From: an uncultured Prevotellaceae bacterium
GTDB taxonomy: Bacteria; Bacteroidota; Bacteroidia; Bacteroidales; Bacteroidaceae
Direction: 5' to 3'
DNA: 64,000 bases
NCBI GenBank assembly: GCA_947166305.1
Contig: CAMVDV010000005.1
Location: 39,210-103,209 of the forward strand
The notes beneath the pieces were generated by a model. That model worked only from the letters and a program-made list of their open reading frames with translations, did not search any database and had not been told where the DNA came from. Positions 46,836 to 54,079 of the stretch are shown here, piece by piece. The position numbers and the translations under genes are program-made. Position 1 is the first letter of the stretch; each line of letters opens with the position of its first letter.

Positions 46836-49800
46836 CTAAGGTCTCTTTTGAGGCTTCTTGTCGAGGCGATAGACGACGTGCAGGAGTCCGTAGCGCGGCA
46901 GCACGCCTGTGTAGGTTTCCGTGCGCCCTTGTGCATTGATGGTGCGCGTCACGTTCGAGAGCTGCCCGAGGATGTCGAAGCCGTCGAGCATGACTATCCA
47001 TTTTCCCTTGAACAAAGCCCGGCTCAAGCGCGCGTTCCAAACCACGTCGGCCGTGTTGAGGCTCGCATCGTTGTAGCCCGTTCGCCCGTAGAGGGTGAGG
47101 TCTGTCGTCAGGTCGAACTGCCAGGGAAGGTGGATGATTGCGTCCGCGCCGATGCGATATTGCCAGGCCGATATGCTTTGGAACGTTGCGCGGTCGCTCG
47201 TATAGCGGTTCCAACTGATGGCCGACGAGAAGCCGAGCGTGTGTTTCCCTAACGAAAGATTCACTTTTGGCTCAAGAGAAAGGGTGACGGAGCGTACCAC
47301 ACTGGCCCCCTCCCCGCTCCCCCTTTGGGGGAGTGCCTCATTGCCGCTTGCCTCTCCTGCTGCCGTAGAATCACTCCCCCAAAGGGGGAGCGGGGAGGGG
47401 GCCTTGTCGACACTGTTCCTATAGCTGAACAATGTGACCATACCGGCACTGTGTTTCTTGCCGTCGCCAAAGCTGTAGTTGACGGTATGCTTGGCCGAAG
47501 CGTCCCAGTTGCCGTTGACATTCGTGGGGATGAAAGTGCGGCGGCCGGTCGTGCGGTCATAGACTTGTCCCATACTTATAGCATTGTGAGTGAAGCCATA
47601 GCTGAGGTCGATGCGGTTATGCAAACGCTTTTCCAGGGAATACAGATTGCCGTCCAGGACGGCATCGGTGCGGATGGCGTATCGAAGGTCAGGGTTGCCG
47701 ATGCGGATGTTCATGGGGTCCGTGTCGTCGACGATGCCAGCTTCGTTCAGAAGCTCGGGCGCCTCGCTCCTCACCCGCACTTCCAGTCCGGCATGATGCC
47801 CGTCCTTTGTCCTCAGCCAGGGCTTCGTCTTGAACTCGAACGTCGGGCTGAAGCGGTGGAGAACGGTGTCGACGATGCCTCTCTCGATGTCGTGTCTTTG
47901 TGCATTCAGCGTGGCATCAATCCTGAAATCGAGGTAGAACTGTCCCCATTCCTTCTCCCCCAAGCCGTATTTGAAGTCGGCCCAAAAGGCGTTTGTGTTG
48001 TCGATGTAATGCGCCAAATGACTGTTCGCGCGGTCGAAGACCTGCTGATATTCGGTTACGCTGGGCAGCAAGTCGATGGGTTTAGAGAAGCTTGAGTCGG
48101 CATTCGCCAGGCAGTCCAGGCGATAGATGCTCTCCTGTTCGCGCCGATTGCTGTGGGAGAACCGATAGCCCAACACGAATTGTCGGTAGTGTTCGCCAAG
48201 CATGAAGGTATATTGGACGAAGGAATTGAGTTTGAACTTACTGCGAGGCGGGGTGTCGGCGTACTGGTGTCGGAAGATCGTGCCTGCCTGTTGTCGGCTG
48301 AACTCCTGCCTTTTGTTCTCCTCATAGCTGCCGTTTATGCCGAAGTTCATATAGTCGCCCGAGCCTTTTATCTTCAGTGTCTCGTACAGATAGGCAGTTG
48401 TCTCGATGTCGTGCCCCGTGCCTTTGCTCTCGCGCAGCTGGCGGTTGATGAGAGTGTCGCGCAGGTTCGGACGGGAAGATGTCGGGGAGAAGAGGTCGTC
48501 GAGCAGGCTGCGACTGACCTCGACGGGCGCAGAGAAGAGGGCCGACGTGCTGCCGGAGGCATTGCGGAAGTAGCGGTAGCTGGCATCTGCCGTTGCGTAA
48601 GTCCGCAGTCGCTTGCCGTTATGGATGAAGCGGTTCCACAGCGAGACGTCCCACGCTTCGTTCTTCATATTGCCGAAGCCATAGTCGTATGTGTCGCCGT
48701 CGGGCAGGAAGGTCTGCGTCGTGGTGCGCGTGTCCTGCCATTCCTTCCTGTGATTCGCCTCGACATAGACAAAGTAATCGCGCTTCTTGTCGTCGGACAT
48801 CAAGTTGGCATCCACGCGAACCAACTCGTTGCGACTCAGTTTGCCGGATCTGTCGGGCTGCCATCCGTCGCCCCAGACCATGTCGCCCGAGCCTTCGTCG
48901 TTCAGGTTGTTGGCTTTCGCAAAGAACCGTATGTGCGATCGCTCATCGCTCCGCATGGCAAAAAGGCGTGCCAAGTAAGGTGTTTCGTCCTGCCGAAAGC
49001 CTGCTCCAGCCTCGGCGTTTGCTATCCAACCGACCTGGTATTCTCGCTTCAACCGCACGTCGATAACGTGGTGTTGGCTGCCCTCGTCGGTCCGACCGAG
49101 CCACTCATTTTCCTCTGTTTGCTTGTCGTAGACGGCCACATCCTTCACGGTGTAGGCCGGAAGGTTCTCGAGCATCAGCTTCCGACTGCCTTTGAAAAGG
49201 TCTTTTCCGTTGAGGAGGAGGTCGTCCACGAACTTGCCATTGTGGTAGATTCGCCCGTCGCTCTTGAGCTCGACGCCCGGCAACTGACGGAGAAGGGCGT
49301 CGAGCATCGACCCTTCGGCCAGTTGGAATTGGCTGGCATCGTACACGACGGTGTCGCCCCTGAAGTAGAATTTCACTCGAGATGCCCTGACAGTCACCTC
49401 CTGGAGGGTCTTGGAAATCTTATGAATGTAGAAGGGTGACAGGTTGCGCGACGTTTCGCGTCGGCCCACTTTGTCTATGACGTAGTCAAAGCAGACGGTG
49501 CGATAGTCGTCCATCGAAATGCGGAAGATGTAGTGGCGGGGTAGGGCGGGCACCTCCAGGGCGTAGCGTGGCATGTCGTAGTCCACTTGGCGTCCGCTTC
49601 CGTCGTAGTAGAAGGCGCTTTGTCTGGCACGCACCGAGTCGATGAGCGTGCTGTCCTCACTGAGGAGTTCCACCTTCGCGTCCATTAGAGACTCACGCGT
49701 CCGGGCATCGCAGACTATGCCGGAGAGCTTGATGGTGCGTGGCTTGTAGCTGCGGTCGTACTGGATGAAGATGTCTTTTCCCTTTATCTTTGCCTTGACG

Positions 49801-50036
49801 GGCTGTCCCTGGCAGAGGCGTTTGACGGCCTCCGTCATGGAAAGTCCCGTGAGGTCGGCATGGACGGGCAACTGCTCGAGGTCGTTTGCGATGAAGTTAA
49901 TCGTGTAGTCCGACCTGATGTCCCTGAGGGTGGCGAGTGCCGTGGCAAGCGATTCGCCGCGGAAGTGGAGGTCGCGCGCCGTGGCGTTCAGGCAGAAACC
50001 TATATATATAATAAGGTATATGGCGAGGCGTTTCAT
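46836..50036 (-). CDS. STN-domain TonB-receptor-like outer-membrane protein
   Basis: A 1066-aa outer-membrane protein encoded last in a sigma/anti-sigma operon. The signal peptide covers residues 1-20. An STN (secretin/TonB short N-terminal) domain at about 22-95 (LHFRGESLATALATLRDI) is the part that signals to an anti-sigma factor. A carboxypeptidase-like regulatory region at about 100-205 is followed by a plug-like region at about 210-330 (LQEVTVRASRVKFYFRGDTVVYDAS, GSMLDALLRQLPGVELKSDG) and a large OMP_b-brl_3-type barrel. No SusD partner follows. Residues of about 910-945 are read through a 100-bp inverted-repeat element. The start overlaps the anti-sigma stop by 4 bp. Ligand unknown. Confidence 0.82.
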   Translation of the reverse strand: MKRLAIYLIIYIGFCLNATARDLHFRGESLATALATLRDIRSDYTINFIANDLEQLPVHADLTGLSMTEAVKRLCQGQPVKAKIKGKDIFIQYDRSYKPRTIKLSGIVCDARTRESLMDAKVELLSEDSTLIDSVRARQSAFYYDGSGRQVDYDMPRYALEVPALPRHYIFRISMDDYRTVCFDYVIDKVGRRETSRNLSPFYIHKISKTLQEVTVRASRVKFYFRGDTVVYDASQFQLAEGSMLDALLRQLPGVELKSDGRIYHNGKFVDDLLLNGKDLFKGSRKLMLENLPAYTVKDVAVYDKQTEENEWLGRTDEGSQHHVIDVRLKREYQVGWIANAEAGAGFRQDETPYLARLFAMRSDERSHIRFFAKANNLNDEGSGDMVWGDGWQPDRSGKLSRNELVRVDANLMSDDKKRDYFVYVEANHRKEWQDTRTTTQTFLPDGDTYDYGFGNMKNEAWDVSLWNRFIHNGKRLRTYATADASYRYFRNASGSTSALFSAPVEVSRSLLDDLFSPTSSRPNLRDTLINRQLRESKGTGHDIETTAYLYETLKIKGSGDYMNFGINGSYEENKRQEFSRQQAGTIFRHQYADTPPRSKFKLNSFVQYTFMLGEHYRQFVLGYRFSHSNRREQESIYRLDCLANADSSFSKPIDLLPSVTEYQQVFDRANSHLAHYIDNTNAFWADFKYGLGEKEWGQFYLDFRIDATLNAQRHDIERGIVDTVLHRFSPTFEFKTKPWLRTKDGHHAGLEVRVRSEAPELLNEAGIVDDTDPMNIRIGNPDLRYAIRTDAVLDGNLYSLEKRLHNRIDLSYGFTHNAISMGQVYDRTTGRRTFIPTNVNGNWDASAKHTVNYSFGDGKKHSAGMVTLFSYRNSVDKAPSPLPLWGSDSTAAGEASGNEALPQRGSGEGASVVRSVTLSLEPKVNLSLGKHTLGFSSAISWNRYTSDRATFQSISAWQYRIGADAIIHLPWQFDLTTDLTLYGRTGYNDASLNTADVVWNARLSRALFKGKWIVMLDGFDILGQLSNVTRTINAQGRTETYTGVLPRYGLLHVVYRLDKKPQKRP
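47304..47403. mobile_element. MITE-like element with 32-bp perfect inverted repeats, inside the receptor gene
   Basis: The left arm 47304-47335 and right arm 47372-47403 are exact reverse complements of 32 bp, with CCCCCTTTGGGGGAGTG at the inner end. Thirty-six bases separate them. The element is translated in frame in the receptor (APSPLPLWGSD and LPQRGSGEGA), at a predicted barrel loop. No transposase is encoded. A related half-copy lies at 1527-1557. Confidence 0.82.
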
Positions 50037-50689
50037 CTCTTGTCCTCCTTCGTTTCTTCCGGTTCGACATAGAGTGTGTAGAATTCCTGCGTGATGCGGA
50101 AGCCGTCGAACACGTTCAAAGTCTCCACAAAGTCGTTGAGTTTCTGCGAAGTCCGGCAGGTGATGTAGAGCCTGAGGTGCTTCGGGGCGTTGTCCATGAA
50201 GACGACTTCCCGGCCATAGTGCCTGCCTACTACGGAGAGGATGCTGTCCAGGCGGATGTTCTCGAAGCGGAAGATGGTGTCGCCGTCCTGCACATCATAG
50301 GTGAAACGCTGCCGGACGACCTCCGTCGTGTCGGCCTTTGCCTGAACTTTCGGCGTGCGATTCCAGCCAGAGACGAAGTGGTATCCGGCCAACGACATGA
50401 AGCCGAGGAACATGAATGCAACGAGGATAGCGGCAATGCGGACCCTCTCCCGACCTCTCCCTTGCAGGGAGAGGAGTAGTTTGTGCTTTCGTCCAGAAAG
50501 ACAGTCACTTCCCTCCCTGCAAGAGAGGGGTTGGGGGTGGGTCAGTCGGGAGAGGGTCTTCTCCCATGCCAGCGCTGTGTCCGGCTCCTTGTCAAGCTCA
50601 GTCATTGCCTGTTCCAGCTGCTCGTCGGAGTATCGCTCCGGGTGTTCCTGCATGTCGAGCAACAGCTCTTTGTCATACGAAGGGTTCAT
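50033..50689 (-). CDS. FecR-like anti-sigma factor with short cytoplasmic part
   Basis: A 218-aa inner-membrane protein between the ECF sigma and the STN receptor. The cytoplasmic N-terminus is about 1-80, a single TM at about 83-104 (IAAILVAFMFLGFMSLAGYHFV), and the periplasmic C-terminus about 105-218 ends in a DUF4974/STN-like fold (IRLDSILSVVGRHYGREVVF, LRLYITCRTSQKLNDFVETL). Family role: hold the sigma factor inactive until the loaded receptor signals through its STN domain. It is shorter than typical FecR proteins because the central FecR domain is missing. Residues about 48-80 (THPQPLSCREGSDCLSGR) come from an inverted-repeat element inserted in frame just before the TM segment. Both ends overlap neighbours by 4 bp. 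Confidence 0.75.
   Translation of the reverse strand: MNPSYDKELLLDMQEHPERYSDEQLEQAMTELDKEPDTALAWEKTLSRLTHPQPLSCREGSDCLSGRKHKLLLSLQGRGRERVRIAAILVAFMFLGFMSLAGYHFVSGWNRTPKVQAKADTTEVVRQRFTYDVQDGDTIFRFENIRLDSILSVVGRHYGREVVFMDNAPKHLRLYITCRTSQKLNDFVETLNVFDGFRITQEFYTLYVEPEETKEDKR
50441..50558. mobile_element. MITE-like element with 14-bp terminal inverted repeats, inside the anti-sigma gene
   Basis: GACCCTCTCCCGAC (50441-50454) and its exact reverse complement (50545-50558) bound 118 bp. Inner palindromic words CCTCTCCCTTGCAGGGAGAGG and CCTCCCTGCAAGAGAGGGG sit next to each end. It is read through in frame and codes for the linker before the TM helix. Confidence 0.78.
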
Positions 50690-51228
50690 AGGCTTCTCGG
50701 GTTAAACTGTTTCTTGATGGACGCGATGATGTGCGAGAGGTGTTTCCACACGGCCACCTTGCTGATGCCCTCGGCCAGGGCTATCTCCTCGTAGCTGCAT
50801 CCTTCCCGGAAGCGCAGGCCGAAGATGCGCCTGTCCTGCTCCGAGAGATGGCTCGCCACGTACTCCACGATGTCGTCCAGCCTGTCGTCCGACGAACATT
50901 GACCATTGACCATTGACCATTGACCATTGTGTATTGGATCTTCGCCATTATTGGCTGTGCCATTTGCCGCTGCGAAATGGTCAATGGTCAATGATGAATG
51001 TTCAATGGCCTCATGCCTGAGTCGCTTCAGACAGCGGTTCCTGACGCTCGTCATCAGGTAGGCTTCCTCCGTCTCCGGCACGAGAACCGTCTCGCCACGG
51101 AGCAGGCTCTCGAAGATGTCCACACAGACATCCTCGCTCTCCTGAGCATCCAGAAGCAGCGTACGCGCCACCCTGTGCATCCGGGCATAGTGCTGCATGA
51201 ACAGCTGCCTAACGGTCTCTCTTTCCAT
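50686..51228 (-). CDS. ECF-type RNA polymerase sigma-70 factor
   Basis: About 180 aa. Region 2 is at about 10-60 (HYARMHRVARTLLLDAQESEDVCVDIFESLL). Region 4 is at about 125-175 (LSEQDRRIFGLRFREGCSYEEIALAEGISKVAVWKHLSHI), a complete helix-turn-helix. The ORF track starts at a TTG (51255); I prefer the ATG at 51228, giving MERETVRQLFM. The linker between regions 2 and 4 is lengthened by about 40 residues (SSLTIDHFAAANGTANN...NGQWSMVNGQCSSDD) that are translated from 7-nt tandem repeats. It is followed by its anti-sigma gene with an ATGA overlap. In this family it switches on its own operon when the receptor is loaded. Confidence 0.88.
   Translation of the reverse strand: MERETVRQLFMQHYARMHRVARTLLLDAQESEDVCVDIFESLLRGETVLVPETEEAYLMTSVRNRCLKRLRHEAIEHSSLTIDHFAAANGTANNGEDPIHNGQWSMVNGQCSSDDRLDDIVEYVASHLSEQDRRIFGLRFREGCSYEEIALAEGISKVAVWKHLSHIIASIKKQFNPRSL
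50893..51007. repeat. 7-nt-period inverted repeats inside the sigma-factor gene
   Basis: Left: four tandem ATTGACC units and a partial one (from about 50897). Right: AATGGTC twice, then AATGATG, AATGTTC, AATGGC (from about 50978). The two blocks are inverted copies around a spacer. The reading frame is kept, adding the long region 2-region 4 linker. Confidence 0.82.
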
Positions 51229-51292
51229 CGCGCCTTTACCTATAATACCCTTCAAAGGCAGAAAAAACTAACCCTGAAAACAATTTTTTTCG

Positions 51293-51300
51293 CAAAGGTA
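51293..51300 (-). promoter_or_regulatory. -7 box for the sigma/anti-sigma/receptor operon
   Basis: TACCTTTG on the minus strand, 65 nt upstream of the sigma ATG at 51228. The -33 region is weak, as expected for a promoter helped by a regulator or by the ECF factor itself. Confidence 0.5.
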
Positions 51301-51386
51301 GTGTTTTTCTGCCGATTTCCCTCGTTCCGATGGCGAATTTCTGCTTCCGCGCGACGTGACACGACACACATGGTCGGCAAACATGG

Positions 51387-51474
51387 CAGGGATACTTCGT
51401 TGCTTCATCATGATGAAGCAATTGCTTGTACATGATGAAGCAATTGCTTATACATGATGCAGCAATCAACTATG
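51387..51474 (+). repeat. 22-nt-period repeat array (four units)
   Basis: Units end at 51408, 51430, 51452 and 51474. Unit two is CATGATGAAGCAATTGCTT plus GTA; unit three differs only at one or two bases. The first unit carries the word inverted (TTGCTTCAT). Here the word fills most of the unit and the GCCAAC linker is absent, so this is the most divergent array. Confidence 0.8.
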
Positions 51475-51500
51475 CAGGGCATGTTGTCTGGGACGAAAGC

Positions 51501-51543
51501 AAAAAGGGAGCGACACACCGTGCAGAACGATGTGCCGCTCCCT
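51501..51543 (-). terminator. Rho-independent terminator of the pseudouridine synthase gene
   Basis: On the minus strand GGGAGCGGCACA and TGTGTCGCTCCC form a long stem with one mismatch, followed by TTTTTGC. It lies 17-18 nt after the stop codon at 51560. Confidence 0.82.
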
Positions 51544-51559
51544 GTCTTGTCGGCCGGAT

Positions 51560-52279
51560 CTATTCTGCTCCGAGGCCTTTGGCTATCTCCCTCCAGAGAG
51601 GTTCTTCGGGCAGCGGCGCCTCGATGGTAATGGGCAGATGTGAGACGGGGTGCTCCAGTTCGAGCCTCCAGGCATGGAGCGAGATGCTGCCGTCAGGGTT
51701 GCTGCGAGGCGCACCATACTTCAGGTCGCCCCGGATGGGACAGCCTATCTTGGCGAGCTGGCAGCGTATCTGATGATGACGGCCTGTCTGCAGCTCCACT
51801 TCGAGGAGAAAGTAACGCTCCGACGCAGCGACGAGCCGGTAGTGCAGCACGGCCTTCTTGCTGCCGGGCACTTCGCGGTCGTAGGCTCGGGCCATGTTCT
51901 TCTGCTCGTTGCGCGTGAGCCAGTGGGTGAGCGTGCCTTCCGTTTCGGGCGGACGGCGCGCGACGATGGCGAGATAGGTCTTGCGCACGCCCTTGTGCTC
52001 AGCAAACATCTTGTTGAGCCTGGGCAGGGCTTTGCTCGTCTTGGCAAAGAGTACGACGCCACTGACAGGCCGGTCGAGCCGATGGACCACGCCGAGCCAG
52101 GCTTCACCCGGTTTGCTGTACTTCTCGCGGAGAAAGGTTTTCACCATATCGCACAAGGGGACATCGCCGGTCTTGTCGCCCTGCACGATGTCCCCTGCTC
52201 GCTTCGAGACTGCTATGAGGTGGTTGTCCTCGTAGATGATTTCACGATTTGACAATTTCACAATTTCACAATGTGACAA
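51560..52279 (-). CDS. RluA-family RNA pseudouridine synthase
   Basis: About 235 aa; converts specific uridines in rRNA or tRNA to pseudouridine. The catalytic aspartate is in VVHRLDRPVSGVVLFAKT, the invariant RLD motif of the RluA group. Further family blocks are YEDNHLIAVSKRAGDIVQGD at the N-terminus, LEVELQTGRHHQIRCQLA and CPIRGDLKYGAP, and ISLHAWRLELEHP near the end. There is no S4 domain. The start is odd: no ATG precedes the conserved block, and the only in-frame starts (TTG 52279, GTG 52261, TTG 52255) lie inside an 8-nt-period ATTTCACA repeat. The true start is therefore uncertain. It is third in a minus-strand run behind TetR and FabG. Confidence 0.88.
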   Translation of the reverse strand: MSHCEIVKLSNREIIYEDNHLIAVSKRAGDIVQGDKTGDVPLCDMVKTFLREKYSKPGEAWLGVVHRLDRPVSGVVLFAKTSKALPRLNKMFAEHKGVRKTYLAIVARRPPETEGTLTHWLTRNEQKNMARAYDREVPGSKKAVLHYRLVAASERYFLLEVELQTGRHHQIRCQLAKIGCPIRGDLKYGAPRSNPDGSISLHAWRLELEHPVSHLPITIEAPLPEEPLWREIAKGLGAE

Positions 52280-52384
52280 TCCTAATCAATTTACGATTTG
52301 ACGATTTACTATTTACGATTTATTTTCGATATGACGATATAACGATATAACGTTTTAACGACAGAACGTTTTAACTTTTTAACA
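52241..52384. repeat. 8-nt-period repeats between fabG and the pseudouridine synthase
   Basis: Two adjoining arrays. The first has ATTTCACG, ATTTGACA, ATTTCACA, ATTTCACA, ATGTGACA, then less regular ATTTACG words. The second runs ATATAACG, ATATAACG, TTTTAACG, ACAGAACG, TTTTAACT at exact 8-nt steps from 52337 and continues into the fabG stop codon. Both gene ends are thus built from repeat sequence. Confidence 0.8.
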
Positions 52385-53137
52385 GTTCATGCCGCCGTCC
52401 ACCTGGATGACCTGTCCGCTGACGTAGCTACTCATGTCGCTTGCGAGGAATGTGGCTACGTTGGCAATGTCGTCCACCTGTCCGCCGCGGCGCAGAGGGA
52501 TTTTCTTTTTCCACTCCTCGCGTATTTCCTCACTGAGTTGGGCGGTCATGGCTGTCTCGATGAATCCGGGTGCTATGGCGTTGGCGCGTATGCCCTTTGG
52601 CCCCATCTCCTGTGCGATGCTCTTGGCGAGGGCTATCATTCCGGCTTTGGAGGCGGCGTAGTTGGCCTGACCTGCATTGCCATGTACGCCTACGACGCTG
52701 GCCATGTTGATGATGCTACCGCTGCGCTGGCGCATCATGACAGGGATGCAGGCGTGGGTGAAGTTGAAGGTGCTCTTGAGGTTGACGTTGATGACGGCAT
52801 CCCACTGCTGTTCGGTCATGCGGAGCATGAGTCCGTCCTTGGTGATGCCTGCGTTGTTGACGAGGATGTCGATGGTTCCGAAGTCTTCCTTTATTTTCTT
52901 CACGACTTCTTCTGTGGCGTTGAAGTCGGCGGCGTTGCCTGCGTAGGCGCGGCAGGTGACGCCCACGGCTTCTATCTCCCTGCGTGTGGCCTCGAGAGCG
53001 GCTGCCATGTCGTCGTTAAGGACGAGGTCTGTGAATGCTATGTTAGCGCCTTCGGAGGCGAACTTCAGGGCGATGGCTTTGCCGATGCCCCTGGCTGCAC
53101 CCGTGATGAGTGCGGTTTTTCCTTCAAGTAATCCCAT
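52379..53137 (-). CDS. fabG: 3-oxoacyl-[acyl-carrier-protein] reductase, FabG-like SDR
   Basis: A 252-aa classical short-chain dehydrogenase, predicted NADPH-dependent reduction of 3-oxoacyl-ACP in fatty acid elongation. The dinucleotide motif TGAARGIG is at about residues 12-19, followed by NNAG (about 92), the catalytic serine in NMASVVG (about 144), YAASK (about 157-161) and PGFIETAMTAQL. The end VSGQVIQVDGGMNC is typical of FabG. It is full length. It lies about 150 bp downstream of a TetR gene in the same direction, an arrangement suggesting local control. 8-nt repeat arrays flank it on both sides. Confidence 0.92.
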   Translation of the reverse strand: MGLLEGKTALITGAARGIGKAIALKFASEGANIAFTDLVLNDDMAAALEATRREIEAVGVTCRAYAGNAADFNATEEVVKKIKEDFGTIDILVNNAGITKDGLMLRMTEQQWDAVINVNLKSTFNFTHACIPVMMRQRSGSIINMASVVGVHGNAGQANYAASKAGMIALAKSIAQEMGPKGIRANAIAPGFIETAMTAQLSEEIREEWKKKIPLRRGGQVDDIANVATFLASDMSSYVSGQVIQVDGGMNC

Positions 53138-53141
53138 TTTT

Positions 53142-53189
53142 ATTTGACAAATTTACGATTTTACGATTATACGATTTGACAATTTCACA
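53142..53189. repeat. 8-nt-period repeat array upstream of fabG
   Basis: Six units at exact 8-nt steps: ATTTGACA, AATTTACG, ATTTTACG, ATTATACG, ATTTGACA, ATTTCACA. It begins 5 bp from the fabG start codon, so it forms most of the fabG leader. Confidence 0.85.
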
Positions 53190-53219
53190 ATTTTTGGCAG
53201 GGGCGGCAGCAAATTATTC

Positions 53220-53288
53220 ACTTTTCACTCTTCCCTTTTCCCTTCTCACTCTTCCCTTTTCCCTTCTCACTCTTCCCTTTTCCCTTTC
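53220..53288. repeat. 21-nt pyrimidine tandem repeat after the TetR gene
   Basis: ACTCTTCCCTTTTCCCTTCTC is repeated about three times, immediately beyond the TetR stop at 53289. It can be read as a triple 7-mer (ACTCTTC, CCTTTTC, CCTTCTC). Confidence 0.8.
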
Positions 53289-53897
53289 TCAGAGGTACTG
53301 TCCGAAGTGTCTGTCGGGTCGGCAGAGTGCTTTGTGTATGAGTTTCTGCACGATGCCTCGGCTCATTCCCTGTGGCATTCCGTCGGCCAGGCGGCCGTAG
53401 ATGTAGGGGATTTCGAGTCCTTTGACGCAGTAGTGCATGATGTCGGAGCAGAGGGGTATGCTGTCTATCTCGAAGCGTCCTTGCTGTACGCCTTCGGCCA
53501 TGATGGATGCGAAGAGTCGCTGTTCGTTGCGGTCGAAGTTCTTGCGCACCTTTTCCACCATGATGATGTTGCGGAAGAACTCTGCCCGCAGGTTTCCGTT
53601 GCGCTGCACGGCTTCCTTGATCATGTTGAGGTGTGTGTAGATGACTTCCATGAGCTTGTCTTCCGGCTCCATGGGCTGTGTGGCCACCTCGTTCATGCGT
53701 TCGTTGATGCGTTCAAGCTCGCCTTCGATGACGGCCCAGTAGATTTCCTCCTTGCTCTTGAAGTAGGTGTATAGTGTCCGCCGGCCCTTGCCTGATGCCA
53801 GGGCAATGTCGTTCATCGTGGTGTTCTCGAGTCCTTTCTTGGCGAACAGTTGCCGGGCCACGTCCACGAGTTTTATGCGTGTCTTCACTACTGCCAT
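53289..53897 (-). CDS. TetR/AcrR-family transcriptional regulator
   Basis: A 202-aa DNA-binding repressor-type protein. The N-terminal helix-turn-helix is MAVVKTRIKLVDVARQLFAKKGLENTTMNDIALASGKGRRTLYTYFKSKEEIYW in shortened view: FAKKGLENTTMNDIA and GRRTLYTYFKSKEEI are the hallmark segments (residues about 17-55). The C-terminal ligand-binding domain is all helical (about 60-195). It precedes fabG in the same direction, so fatty-acid-linked control is plausible but unproven. A well-formed promoter ends so close to the ATG that the transcript leader would be only a few bases. Confidence 0.9.
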   Translation of the reverse strand: MAVVKTRIKLVDVARQLFAKKGLENTTMNDIALASGKGRRTLYTYFKSKEEIYWAVIEGELERINERMNEVATQPMEPEDKLMEVIYTHLNMIKEAVQRNGNLRAEFFRNIIMVEKVRKNFDRNEQRLFASIMAEGVQQGRFEIDSIPLCSDIMHYCVKGLEIPYIYGRLADGMPQGMSRGIVQKLIHKALCRPDRHFGQYL

Positions 53898-53905
53898 TTC
53901 GTTTG

Positions 53906-53937
53906 CAAAGTTAGCACATTTCGATGAATTTGTGCAA
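53906..53937 (-). promoter_or_regulatory. Promoter of the TetR gene
   Basis: On the minus strand TTGC (53937-53934) and TAACTTTG (53913-53906) are 20 nt apart. The ATG at 53897 is only 8 nt below the -7 box, implying a nearly leaderless mRNA. Confidence 0.7.
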
Positions 53938-54027
53938 TAAATTCCTGTTAAAAATGCTCAAACGCCCCTTTTTTGTGCAAGAAAAGTCAAAAAAGCGCGT
54001 CAGAATGCATATTTTTGAATTATGGAT

Positions 54028-54058
54028 TTTGTATTTTGAATAAATTGTCGTACCTTTG
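54028..54058 (+). promoter_or_regulatory. Promoter of the initiator tRNA gene
   Basis: TTTG (54028-54031), 19-nt spacer, TACCTTTG (54051-54058): a full consensus match to the Bacteroidetes housekeeping promoter, 21 nt upstream of the tRNA. Confidence 0.82.
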
Positions 54059-54079
54059 CAGCGCAAATCGAGAAAACAT

